NCBI GenBank assembly: GCA_030550295.1
Contig: JAUQPQ010000015.1
Coordinates: forward strand, 1-23,112
Length of the DNA stretch: 23,112 nucleotides
Reading direction: 5' to 3'
Source of the DNA: Chloroflexota bacterium
GTDB lineage: Bacteria; Chloroflexota; Dehalococcoidia; SM23-28-2; HRBIN24
Shown: positions 6,428-13,471 of the stretch, piece after piece
Layout of the letters: every line of letters starts with the position of its first letter
How positions within the stretch are numbered: position 1 is the first letter of the stretch
Translations under genes and position numbers: made by a program
The notes under the pieces: model-generated
What the model was told of the DNA's origin: nothing
Seen by the model: the letters and a program-made list of their open reading frames with translations, nothing else
Databases searched by the model: none

Positions 6428-7883
6428 GGATTGGAAGACGATCCTCCAGAAGGTGGATGATTGGCGCTGGCTCCTACCCCAGGACTATAAAAGGGGGATG
6501 AGGGTGCCAGGGCTCATCTACGCCTCTGAGGAGATGATAGAGCAGATAAGCGGAGAGGAGATGGCCATAGAGCAGGTGGCCAATGTGGCCTTCCTGCCTG
6601 GGATAGTGGGCTATTCTTTGGCCATGCCAGACATCCATTGGGGCTACGGATTCCCCATCGGTGGTGTGGCGGCTATGGGGCTAGAGGACGGGGTTGTATC
6701 TCCTGGTGGGGTCGGGTTCGATATCAACTGTGGCACCAGGGTTATACGCACTAACCTTGCCGAGGAGGATATACGCCCCAAGCTTAAGGAGCTAGTGAAC
6801 CAGATCTTCCGTGATGTCCCCTCAGGGGTAGGGTCGGAGGGCCTTATAAGGGTGGCCATCAAGGAGATGGACCAGGTGCTCACCAAAGGGGCCCGCTGGG
6901 CGGTGGAGCAGGGCTACGGGTGGCCGGAAGACCTGGAGGTGATCGAGGGAGGAGGCGCCCTGCCTGGTGCCAATCCAGAGAAGGTCAGCCGTAAGGCTAA
7001 AGAGCGAGGCGCACCTCAGTTGGGCACCTTAGGCTCGGGCAACCATTTCCTGGAGATCCAGGCGATAGACCATATTTACGACCCCGAGAAGGCGGCGGTA
7101 ATGGGCATCCATAGCGTAGGGCAGGTAGTGGTGTTCGTCCACTGTGGCTCCCGCGGCCTAGGCCACCAGACGTGTGAGGATTATCTTGAGGTGATGGAGG
7201 CAAGCGCCCGCCGGTATAACATTCACCTCCCTGACCGACAGCTAGCCTGTGCCCCCATCAGGTCGCCGGAGGGGCAGGACTATATAGGGGCCATGACCGC
7301 GGCGGCCAATTTCGCCTTTTGCAACCGCCAGCTGATCACCCACTGGGTACGCCAGGCCTTCGCCCGGGTGATAGGGAAGGATCCTCGCCAGTTGGAGATG
7401 CACCTGGTTTACGATGTGGCTCACAACATCGCTAAGATCGAGCGTCACCGCTGGGAGGGAAAAGAGATAACTGTGTGTGTCCACCGCAAAGGGGCTACTC
7501 GCGCCTTCCCCCCTGGCCACCCTGACATCCCTGTCAAGTACCGTGAGATCGGCCAGCCTGTCCTAGTGCCTGGGGATATGGGGCGCTATTCCTTTCTATT
7601 GGTGGGCACCCAGAGGGCCATGGCGGAGACGTGGGGGTCTACGTGCCACGGCGCTGGCCGGGTGCGGAGCCGGGCTGCTGCCAAACGCCTCCTGAAGGGA
7701 GTAGACATTGCCCAACAGTTGGAGCGTCGCGGCATATACGTGCGGGCCCAGAACCGTGCCTTGCTGGCCGAGGAGGCTAGCGAGGCCTACAAGGATGTGG
7801 CCGACGTGGTAGAGGTTTTGCACGAGGCAGGGATCTCTCTAAAGGTGGCCCGCATGCGCCCCATAGGTGTGGTGAAGGGCTAG
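6411..7883 (+). CDS. rtcB: RNA-splicing/repair ligase RtcB
   Basis: GTP- and Mn-dependent ligase joining 2',3'-cyclic-phosphate (or 3'-phosphate) ends to 5'-OH RNA ends. 490 residues, near the family's normal length, with the metal and guanylylation residues present. Asp104 and Cys107 are in GVGFDINCGTRV. His212 is in GTLGSGNHFLEIQ, His244 in VFVHCGSRGLGHQ, and His338 in YDVAHNIAK. The His that becomes guanylylated, His413, is in STCHGAGR. The VHRKGATRAFPPG segment (358-370) is also typical. The GTG start lies within the last codons of the hydrolase gene, with GAGGGAAG just upstream, so translation is probably coupled. Archease lies two genes upstream. The TAG stop directly abuts the stop codon of uvrD on the other strand, leaving no terminator space. 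I see no tRNA or other RNA substrate gene nearby. Confidence 0.97.
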   Translation: MKEVGKDWKTILQKVDDWRWLLPQDYKRGMRVPGLIYASEEMIEQISGEEMAIEQVANVAFLPGIVGYSLAMPDIHWGYGFPIGGVAAMGLEDGVVSPGGVGFDINCGTRVIRTNLAEEDIRPKLKELVNQIFRDVPSGVGSEGLIRVAIKEMDQVLTKGARWAVEQGYGWPEDLEVIEGGGALPGANPEKVSRKAKERGAPQLGTLGSGNHFLEIQAIDHIYDPEKAAVMGIHSVGQVVVFVHCGSRGLGHQTCEDYLEVMEASARRYNIHLPDRQLACAPIRSPEGQDYIGAMTAAANFAFCNRQLITHWVRQAFARVIGKDPRQLEMHLVYDVAHNIAKIERHRWEGKEITVCVHRKGATRAFPPGHPDIPVKYREIGQPVLVPGDMGRYSFLLVGTQRAMAETWGSTCHGAGRVRSRAAAKRLLKGVDIAQQLERRGIYVRAQNRALLAEEASEAYKDVADVVEVLHEAGISLKVARMRPIGVVKG

Positions 7884-10070
7884 CTAAGAGGGCAGAGGCT
7901 CTAAGTTGGCCATAGAGGCTAGTAGCCTTTTTAGCCCTGCAGGGCCGCGGAAGGCCACAGTTACAAGCTGGTCATCGCCTGAGGGGACGCAGGACACTAC
8001 TACGCCATCGCCGAAGATGGGGTGGCGCACTCTATCCCCTGCCCGGAAGGGCCCTGCCCCCGTCTGGCCAGAAGAAGGGCCAGGGGGGGTGTGGGCAACC
8101 CTGCCCAACGCTTCCACCTTCAGTTCGGCAGGTATATCGGCCAGGTAGCGGGATGGAAGGTGGGGGCCGCTGCGGGAGCGTCGTCGGGCCCTTACTAGGT
8201 AGAGGCGCTCCTTGGCCCTGGTCATGCCCACATAGCATAGACGTCTCTCCTCTTCCATTTGGGCCAAGTCCTCGAAGGAGCGGGCATGGGGTAAGATGCC
8301 CTCCTCCATCCCCACCATGAACACCACCCGGAACTCTAGGCCTTTGGCGGCATGGAGAGTTATAAAGGTGACGGCGTTGGCCTTCTCGTTGTACCTGTCC
8401 ACCTCGGTGATAAGGGCTACGTCCTCTATCAGGTGGGCCAGAGCTTCCCTTGGATTCAGCGAATCGTATGTGGCGGCTACAGCCCTGAGCTCCTCCACGT
8501 TCTCCCATCTATCTTCCCCCTGGGAATCTGCCAAGATGTAGGCCTTGTAATCGGTGAGCTGAATGACGGCGTCCAGGAGATGGGATGGGGGCTTCTGAGA
8601 AGCGAGTTGGATGATCTCGTTGAGGAGCCCAAGGAAGCAGAGGAGGGCTCCTACAGCTCGCCGCTGCAAAGGGGGACGCGGGAGGTTAGCGACTTGTGAG
8701 CTGGGTAAGTCCTTCTCCTGTTCGGCCAAGACAGTGAGAGCAGCGTACAGGGGCAAGTTGAGCTCCTTGGCCCACGTTTGCAGCTCTTGTACTGTCCTTT
8801 CCCCTATTCCCCTTGGCGGGACATTGATAACCCGAAGAAGGGAGACTGAGTCGAAGGGGTTATGGGCCAGGCGAAGGTAAGCTATAAGGTCTTTCACCTC
8901 TCTCCGTTCATAGAAGCGCAGCCCTCCCACCACGCGGTAGGGGATGCCTCTTATCATGAAGGCCTCTTCCAAGGGGCGGGACTGGGCGTTGGTGCGATAC
9001 ATAACCGCGAAATCACTAAAGGTGTACTGGCCAGTAGCTACCAGGCTTTCCACTTCGGAAGCGACGAAGGCAGCCTCTTCCATCTCGTCATAGGTTTCGT
9101 GGACAACTATGGGGTGCCCTGGCCCCAGATCTGTCCATAGCTTCTTTTCCTTGCGCAGTCTGTTCTTGGAGATGACGTTCAGGGCGCCATCGAGGATGGT
9201 CTGGGTAGAGCGGTAGTTCTGCTCCAAGATGACCACCTTGGCGTCGGGGAAGTCATGCTCGAAGCTGAGGATATTACGCAGATCGGCCGATCGCCAGGTG
9301 TAGATAGACTGGTCTGGGTCTCCCACTACGCACAAGTTGCGGTACGGCTCAGACAGGAGGCGGATGAAAGCGTATTGGGCCACGTTGGTGTCCTGGAACT
9401 CGTCCACATGCTGATAGAGGAACCGCTCACCGTACTTCTTGCGTACAGCTTCCGTCTCTTCTAGCAGGTAGACGGCCTTGGCTATGAGGTCGTCGAAGTC
9501 CAAGGCCTTGTTATGGTCAAGGAGGGCCTGGTATTTCTTATAGACTTTGGCAACTACCTCATGGAAAGGGGAGGAAGCAGTAACAGCTACCGTTTCTGGG
9601 CTTTTCAACTCCGCCTTGGCCTTGGAGATGGCTGCTGCTACTGCTGCTGGGGGGAAGCGTCTAGGCTCGTAGTCCAGCTCTAAGAGGGCCTGGCGCACCG
9701 CTGCCAGCTGATCCTCTTCATCATAGATTACGAAGTCTCTAGGTACTCCTATATGGTGGCCTTCTATTCGCAGAAGGCGGGCGCAAATGGAGTGGAAGGT
9801 GCCCATTACCAGCTCTGCAGTTATGTTGCTCCCTACCAGGCTAAGGATCCTGTCGCGCATTTCGCGGGCTGCCTTGTTGGTGAAGGTCACTGCCAAGATT
9901 CGCCAGGGAGGGGCCAAACCCCGGGCCAGCAGATAAGCGATACGGTGGGCGATGACGCGCGTCTTGCCTGAACCGGGGCCAGCAATAATAAGAACAGGGC
10001 CCTTAACGTGGACGACGGCCTCCCTCTGACGCTCATTCAGGGGGCCCAATATGGGGTCGCAGCAAGTCAT
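7884..10070 (-). CDS. pcrA: UvrD/PcrA-type superfamily 1 DNA helicase
   Basis: ATP-dependent 3'-5' helicase for nucleotide excision repair, mismatch repair and clearing of replication obstacles. 728 residues with the full set of SF1A motifs. Walker A is AGPGSGKT (30-37), motif Ia TFTNKAA (62-68), motif II VDEFQDTN (222-229), motif III GDPDQSIYTWRSA (250-262) and motif IV QNYRS (284-288). Later come FITLHAAKGLEF and VGMTRAK for motifs V and VI. The last ~50 residues, from RAGDRVRHPIFGDGVV, form the Tudor-like RNA-polymerase-interacting tail of PcrA-type enzymes, which argues for PcrA/UvrD rather than Rep. A TACAAT box lies 12 bases before the ATG, so the gene may have its own short-leader promoter in the 36-base gap after maf. 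It converges head-on with rtcB. Confidence 0.96.
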   Translation of the reverse strand: MTCCDPILGPLNERQREAVVHVKGPVLIIAGPGSGKTRVIAHRIAYLLARGLAPPWRILAVTFTNKAAREMRDRILSLVGSNITAELVMGTFHSICARLLRIEGHHIGVPRDFVIYDEEDQLAAVRQALLELDYEPRRFPPAAVAAAISKAKAELKSPETVAVTASSPFHEVVAKVYKKYQALLDHNKALDFDDLIAKAVYLLEETEAVRKKYGERFLYQHVDEFQDTNVAQYAFIRLLSEPYRNLCVVGDPDQSIYTWRSADLRNILSFEHDFPDAKVVILEQNYRSTQTILDGALNVISKNRLRKEKKLWTDLGPGHPIVVHETYDEMEEAAFVASEVESLVATGQYTFSDFAVMYRTNAQSRPLEEAFMIRGIPYRVVGGLRFYERREVKDLIAYLRLAHNPFDSVSLLRVINVPPRGIGERTVQELQTWAKELNLPLYAALTVLAEQEKDLPSSQVANLPRPPLQRRAVGALLCFLGLLNEIIQLASQKPPSHLLDAVIQLTDYKAYILADSQGEDRWENVEELRAVAATYDSLNPREALAHLIEDVALITEVDRYNEKANAVTFITLHAAKGLEFRVVFMVGMEEGILPHARSFEDLAQMEEERRLCYVGMTRAKERLYLVRARRRSRSGPHLPSRYLADIPAELKVEALGRVAHTPPGPSSGQTGAGPFRAGDRVRHPIFGDGVVVSCVPSGDDQLVTVAFRGPAGLKRLLASMANLEPLPS

Positions 10071-10082
10071 CGTCTGACCTGC

Positions 10083-10088
10083 ATTGTA
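10083..10088 (-). promoter_or_regulatory. -10 box (TACAAT) for the uvrD/pcrA gene
   Basis: On the minus strand TACAAT ends 12 bases before the ATG, the same spacing as the TATAAT of archease. A weak TTGTAG at 18 bases (overlapping the maf stop codon) could be the -35. The predicted leader is about 6 bases, with no clear ribosome site. Confidence 0.4.
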
Positions 10089-10106
10089 GCACGCTCGTTC
10101 TCCTGG

Positions 10107-10727
10107 CTACAATTTGGCCCAAAGGGGGCACTGGTGGCATTGGGGTAAGGGTGGCTTGCGTCCTACTGGCACTCCTCGGCGGCGAAGCATGGAGGCAACC
10201 AGGGCTAGGGGGAGACCTACCACATTGCAATAACACCCCAGGTACCGGTCCACAGGGCGGAAGTGGGGGTCTTGAATAGCATAGGCGCCGGCCTTGTCTA
10301 AGGGCTCGCCGCTGAGCAGGTAGCGCTCTAGCTCGTCTCTGGTATAAGGGCGCATATGCACCCAGGTCTGGGCGTGGCCTAGGCTCATCCTCTCCTCGCC
10401 CAACAGGGCTACGCCGGTTATCACCCGATGCCAGCGGGCCCTAAGGTTGGTAAGCATCTGGGTCGCTTCTTCCAAAGATGCGGGTTTACCCAACACCTGG
10501 CCCCGGAACACGACCATCGTGTCTGCGGCCAGGACGAGTTGGCCACCTTGTCGGCAAGCTACCGCCTGTGCTTTGGAAAGGGCCAAACATCTGACCAACC
10601 TTGCAGCCACAAGGCCCGATGAAGGGCTCTTCTCCTCCCATGTGGGTGTCACGACAGAAAAGGGGACGCCTAGAAGCCCGAGTAGCTCCCTGCGCCTAGG
10701 CGAGGTGGAGGCTAAGATCAACGGCAT
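10107..10727 (-). CDS. maf: Maf-family nucleoside triphosphate pyrophosphatase
   Basis: Hydrolyses non-canonical or excess nucleotides (dTTP/UTP or modified pyrimidines, by subfamily), acting as a housecleaning enzyme; the family is also linked to septum inhibition. Visible motifs are the signature LILASTSPRRRELLGLLG (3-20), LAADTMVV with the catalytic Asp, GKP shortly after, GEPLDKAGAYAIQ and the closing GCYCNVVGLPL. The start is placed at ATG 10727, whose first base is the last base of the upstream methyltransferase's TGA (TGATG overlap); this gives the normal MPLILAS N-terminus and implies translational coupling. A reading nine codons longer (from 10754) is open but would run into the upstream gene. 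The extra ~15-residue C-terminal tail, with C-x2-C-like spacing (QCHQC), is slightly unusual. Identity is secure; dTTP/UTP versus 7-methyl-GTP specificity was not resolved. Confidence 0.93.
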   Translation of the reverse strand: MPLILASTSPRRRELLGLLGVPFSVVTPTWEEKSPSSGLVAARLVRCLALSKAQAVACRQGGQLVLAADTMVVFRGQVLGKPASLEEATQMLTNLRARWHRVITGVALLGEERMSLGHAQTWVHMRPYTRDELERYLLSGEPLDKAGAYAIQDPHFRPVDRYLGCYCNVVGLPLALVASMLRRRGVPVGRKPPLPQCHQCPLWAKL

Positions 10728-11911
10728 CACCGAAGTTCCAACGTGGCAACACATTCAACATGGTAGGTCTGGGGGAACATATCTATGGGGGTGACGTCCA
10801 CGAGGTGATATCCCCCGTCGCAAAGCCTTCGTAAATCCCGGGCCAAGGTGTCTGGGCTGCATGAGACGTAGACGAGTTTTGGTGCCTTCAGCTTTAGGAT
10901 GCTCTCTATCGCTTTCGGGTGGCATCCTGTCCTGGGGGGATCAAGGATGATGGCATCTGGCACGATGCCTAGCTCGCCCAGTAGGGCCTCTACCTTCCCC
11001 TTACGGTAGATAACGTTGTCTAGACCAGCAATGTTGTAGAGGGCGTCCTCCACTGCCGCACTCGACTCCTCGATGGCCAACACCCTGCGCACGAAGGGTG
11101 CTACCAGAACGGAAAAGGTTCCTACACCAGCGTAGGCATCGACAACTGTTTCATTCCCAGAGGGGGACAAGCGCTCTCTCACCACCCCCGCCAGCTTTTC
11201 GGCCCCTCTGGTGTTGGTCTGGAAGAAGGAGGCTCCAGAGATGCGGAAGCGGTGCCCAAGGAGCTCTTCTTCATAAAACTTCTGCCCCGAAGGCACTGAG
11301 GGCACCACGTGTCTAAGGTCTGGGTGGATGAGGCCCTGCCCTGTGTTGACACCGTAGCGGATGGCCACTTGGTGTTGTCCCTTGCCTTTCCCCTGGAGCT
11401 GGGCCAGCATTTCGTTGATCCAGGGGTGCATAAGGAGGCAGCGCTCTATGCGTATGAACTGGTAGCCGGACCCTGCCCTGGAGACGAACCCTAGGTTGCC
11501 CTCTTCGTCGGCCGAGAAACGGGCATGGTTACGGTACCCCAAGGGCTCAGGGGCAGGTATGCAGGGGGAGACGGGAGGCTGGACGAACTTACCAATGCGT
11601 ATAAGCTGCTGGGCCACCACATGTCCTTTCAAGCGCACTTGTTCCTGATATGCTATATGCTGCCACTGACATCCTCCACATACCCCAAAGTAAGGGCACG
11701 GCGGTTCCACCCGCCAAGGGGAGGGGGATATTACCTCTACTACCCGTCCTAAGGCGTAGTCACGCCTCTCCTTTTCCAGCTCCACCACAACCTCTTCCCC
11801 AGGGATGCCATATTCGGCGAAGATGACCTTGCCATCCTGCCTCCCAATAGCTGCCCCTTGGAAGGCCATGTCTACCAGGGTGATGGAGATACGCGGAGCC
11901 TTGTCTACCAT
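10727..11911 (-). CDS. 23S rRNA m5U methyltransferase (RlmD/RlmCD-like, TrmA superfamily)
   Basis: SAM-dependent methyltransferase making 5-methyluridine in RNA. 394 residues. An N-terminal TRAM (OB-fold) domain covers ~5-62. A 4Fe-4S ligand set follows: Cys72, Cys78, Cys81 (C-x5-C-x2-C in PCPYFGVCGGCQW) and Cys158. The SAM loop is DAYAGVGTFS (258-267), then LDPPRTGC (323-330), the nucleophile Cys351 in YVSCSPDTLARDL, and the general base Glu386 in YHVECVA. The TRAM domain plus Fe-S cluster points to the rRNA-modifying RlmC/RlmD branch rather than tRNA-specific TrmA, which lacks both. The target position (747, 1939 or both) cannot be read from the sequence. The start ATG has no Shine-Dalgarno site, and a promoter lies close upstream. 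Maf is translationally coupled downstream. Confidence 0.93.
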   Translation of the reverse strand: MVDKAPRISITLVDMAFQGAAIGRQDGKVIFAEYGIPGEEVVVELEKERRDYALGRVVEVISPSPWRVEPPCPYFGVCGGCQWQHIAYQEQVRLKGHVVAQQLIRIGKFVQPPVSPCIPAPEPLGYRNHARFSADEEGNLGFVSRAGSGYQFIRIERCLLMHPWINEMLAQLQGKGKGQHQVAIRYGVNTGQGLIHPDLRHVVPSVPSGQKFYEEELLGHRFRISGASFFQTNTRGAEKLAGVVRERLSPSGNETVVDAYAGVGTFSVLVAPFVRRVLAIEESSAAVEDALYNIAGLDNVIYRKGKVEALLGELGIVPDAIILDPPRTGCHPKAIESILKLKAPKLVYVSCSPDTLARDLRRLCDGGYHLVDVTPIDMFPQTYHVECVATLELR

Positions 11912-11928
11912 GGGAGTCCCGAAGGGCT

Positions 11929-11958
11929 AGTTTAGGGCAGGAGGGGGGCATCTGTCAT
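11929..11958 (-). promoter_or_regulatory. Promoter of the rRNA methyltransferase-maf unit
   Basis: On the minus strand ATGACA (11953-11958) is followed after 18 bases by TAAACT (11929-11934). Transcription would start near 11922, giving a leader of about 10 bases without a ribosome site. Its -35 box overlaps that of the divergent promoter. Confidence 0.5.
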
Positions 11959-11986
11959 GGCATCTCGTCCCCTCTCGTGATATAAT
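11957..11986 (+). promoter_or_regulatory. Promoter of the zinc-ribbon membrane protein gene
   Basis: ATGGCA (11957-11962), an 18-base spacer and a perfect TATAAT (11981-11986) precede the gene, putting the transcript start near 11993 and giving a leader of about 20 bases. The -35 overlaps by two bases the -35 of the divergent methyltransferase promoter. Confidence 0.55.
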
Positions 11987-12013
11987 GCCGCCAAACGCCA
12001 GAGTTTTAGAGAC

Positions 12014-12520
12014 ATGGATAGGGAGTCTGCCATATTTGTGGGGGCATTAGTTGGCGCTATCTGGCTATTCCTGACGTGGACGGCCATCTGCGTGTGGGCC
12101 TTCAATGACATTCGGGAAAGGACGGAGAACTTGGTCTTGCGCTTTATATCGGTCATTTTGGTGGCGTTTCTGTTGCCAGGCTTTAACCTACCGGGTTTGC
12201 TTTTGTACCTGCTTATAAGGCCTAGGGAGACGCTAGCTGAGGTCTACTCTCGGCAGCTGGAGCAGGAGGTCCTTTTGCGGGAGGTGGGGGAAGGGGCAGT
12301 CTGTTATGAATGTCGTCAGCCGGTGGGCAGCGACTTTCTCTTCTGCCCCTACTGCCGGGCGCGCCTACGGGAGCCCTGCACGGCGTGCAGAAGGCCGTTA
12401 AGCCTTTTCTGGGTGATCTGTCCTTACTGCGGCGTGCCCAAAGGGGCAGAAAGAACTCCCCAGGTGATAGCCGGACAACCTGGCTCTTCCCCTCAGCCAG
12501 CTAACTCTTGGGAAGGCTAA
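12014..12520 (+). CDS. Two-helix membrane protein with double zinc ribbon
   Basis: 168-residue protein of unknown function. Two membrane helices (~8-29 and ~43-68) are joined by a short basic/acidic loop. They are followed by an RPRETLAEVYSRQLEQEVLLRE linker of probable helix, then a cytoplasmic double zinc ribbon with four Cys pairs: Cys97/Cys100, Cys111/Cys114, Cys122/Cys125 and Cys136/Cys139. The tail is Pro/Ser-rich and probably disordered. The design recalls small zinc-ribbon membrane proteins common in Chloroflexota, where it is uncharacterised; a scaffold or regulatory role is only a guess. The start ATG has a weak AGAG ribosome site and a good TATAAT promoter upstream. Its TAA stop overlaps the TAG stop of the converging DRTGG gene in the four bases CTAA. 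Confidence 0.82.
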   Translation: MDRESAIFVGALVGAIWLFLTWTAICVWAFNDIRERTENLVLRFISVILVAFLLPGFNLPGLLLYLLIRPRETLAEVYSRQLEQEVLLREVGEGAVCYECRQPVGSDFLFCPYCRARLREPCTACRRPLSLFWVICPYCGVPKGAERTPQVIAGQPGSSPQPANSWEG

Positions 12521-13437
12521 GACCCCAAGAGGGCCAACACGCTCTCCGCTGGCGCAGCTGCTGCTAAAAGCTGGGCAGCCCTTGTTGCCTTCTCCTTGCC
12601 CACTATGGGAAGGTGGGCGATGGCTTTCTCTAGGCGATGGACCACATCTGCTGTGCCTAGGGAGGTGACGATGACGGGCACTTGCCCCTCTTCTGCCCTC
12701 TCCAGCACATATGACAAGAGGGGCATGTCCCCTGTGACGATGAGGCAGCAGATGCCGGCGTTGAGGGCACCCAGTTGTTGATCTGGCTTGTCGCTGCGGA
12801 CGATGATGGCCTTGGGGGCAAGGCGGGCCACGTAGTACTGCTCCGGATCGCTGGCGATCGAAGATATGGCCACCGTCTCTAGTGCCATCTCCTCCTGTCC
12901 CTCGGCGAAGAGCAACTGTGCCCCTAGGGCTTCCGCCAGTTGCCCTACGGTAGGGTGGGCAAGGACTTTGTCCTCGGGCAGGAGAGCGAGCAAGGGTATC
13001 TGTTGACTCCTCAGGTAGCTCAGGACCTCTTCAGTGCGTCTCCTGGGCACACAGTTGACGATAGCTCCTAAGAAGGCGTCATTAGTGCTCTTCTTCAGTG
13101 CCTCTAGCTCGGCCAAAGCAGGGTACCTGGTCACCCCCAGCACCCGCACCTGGGCCCCCCTCCAATCTTTGGGGAGCTCCGTTCCTTCCATTTCTAGCAA
13201 GGCCGCCTCGGGCAGCTGTGGCTCCAATGACATGACTGGGGTGGTAACGGGAGAGAGGCCTAAGCGGTAGAAGAGTTGGGCGTCGGCGATGGCCCTTGGG
13301 CTTTGGCCCCATCGAAAAGCTGGGACAGGGCTTCCTGCCGATTGTAATCGCAAGGCGAGACCCAGCGTCACGGTGCTTTTGCCGCTGCCACTGGGCCCAA
13401 CTATAAGTACAGGCATCGCGGTGCCTAAGTTTATCAC
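12517..13437 (-). CDS. P-loop ATPase with DRTGG domain (Pta N-terminal-like, stand-alone)
   Basis: 306-residue protein related to the regulatory N-terminal half of long phosphotransacetylases (AAA_26/BioD-like plus DRTGG), with no catalytic Pta domain attached. Walker A is GPSGSGKS (14-21) in a dethiobiotin-synthetase-like fold. A NCVPRRR segment (128-134) occupies the second nucleotide-site region. The DRTGG domain spans about 180-290, with the recognisable SDKPDQQLGALNAGICCLIVTG portion (residues 215-236). GTG is taken as the start because AAGGG stands 6-7 bases before it; an ATG seven codons later (MPVLIVG) is the alternative. It follows nicotinate phosphoribosyltransferase after 34 bases on the same strand and is probably co-transcribed. 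Its role is unknown; sensing of a nucleotide or metabolite is plausible from the family. Confidence 0.8.
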   Translation of the reverse strand: MINLGTAMPVLIVGPSGSGKSTVTLGLALRLQSAGSPVPAFRWGQSPRAIADAQLFYRLGLSPVTTPVMSLEPQLPEAALLEMEGTELPKDWRGAQVRVLGVTRYPALAELEALKKSTNDAFLGAIVNCVPRRRTEEVLSYLRSQQIPLLALLPEDKVLAHPTVGQLAEALGAQLLFAEGQEEMALETVAISSIASDPEQYYVARLAPKAIIVRSDKPDQQLGALNAGICCLIVTGDMPLLSYVLERAEEGQVPVIVTSLGTADVVHRLEKAIAHLPIVGKEKATRAAQLLAAAAPAESVLALLGS

Positions 13438-13471
13438 TGTTGGCCCTTAGGGGGTAGAAAGGGGAGCAACT

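Noticed and set aside
7878..7889. TAGCTA palindrome as a terminator or binding site
   Set aside because: Fully explained by two adjacent stop codons; too short for a stem.
8032..8508. 158-residue open frame within uvrD on the same strand, other frame
   Set aside because: Gly/Arg/Pro-rich out-of-frame reading of a high-GC gene whose own motifs are intact.
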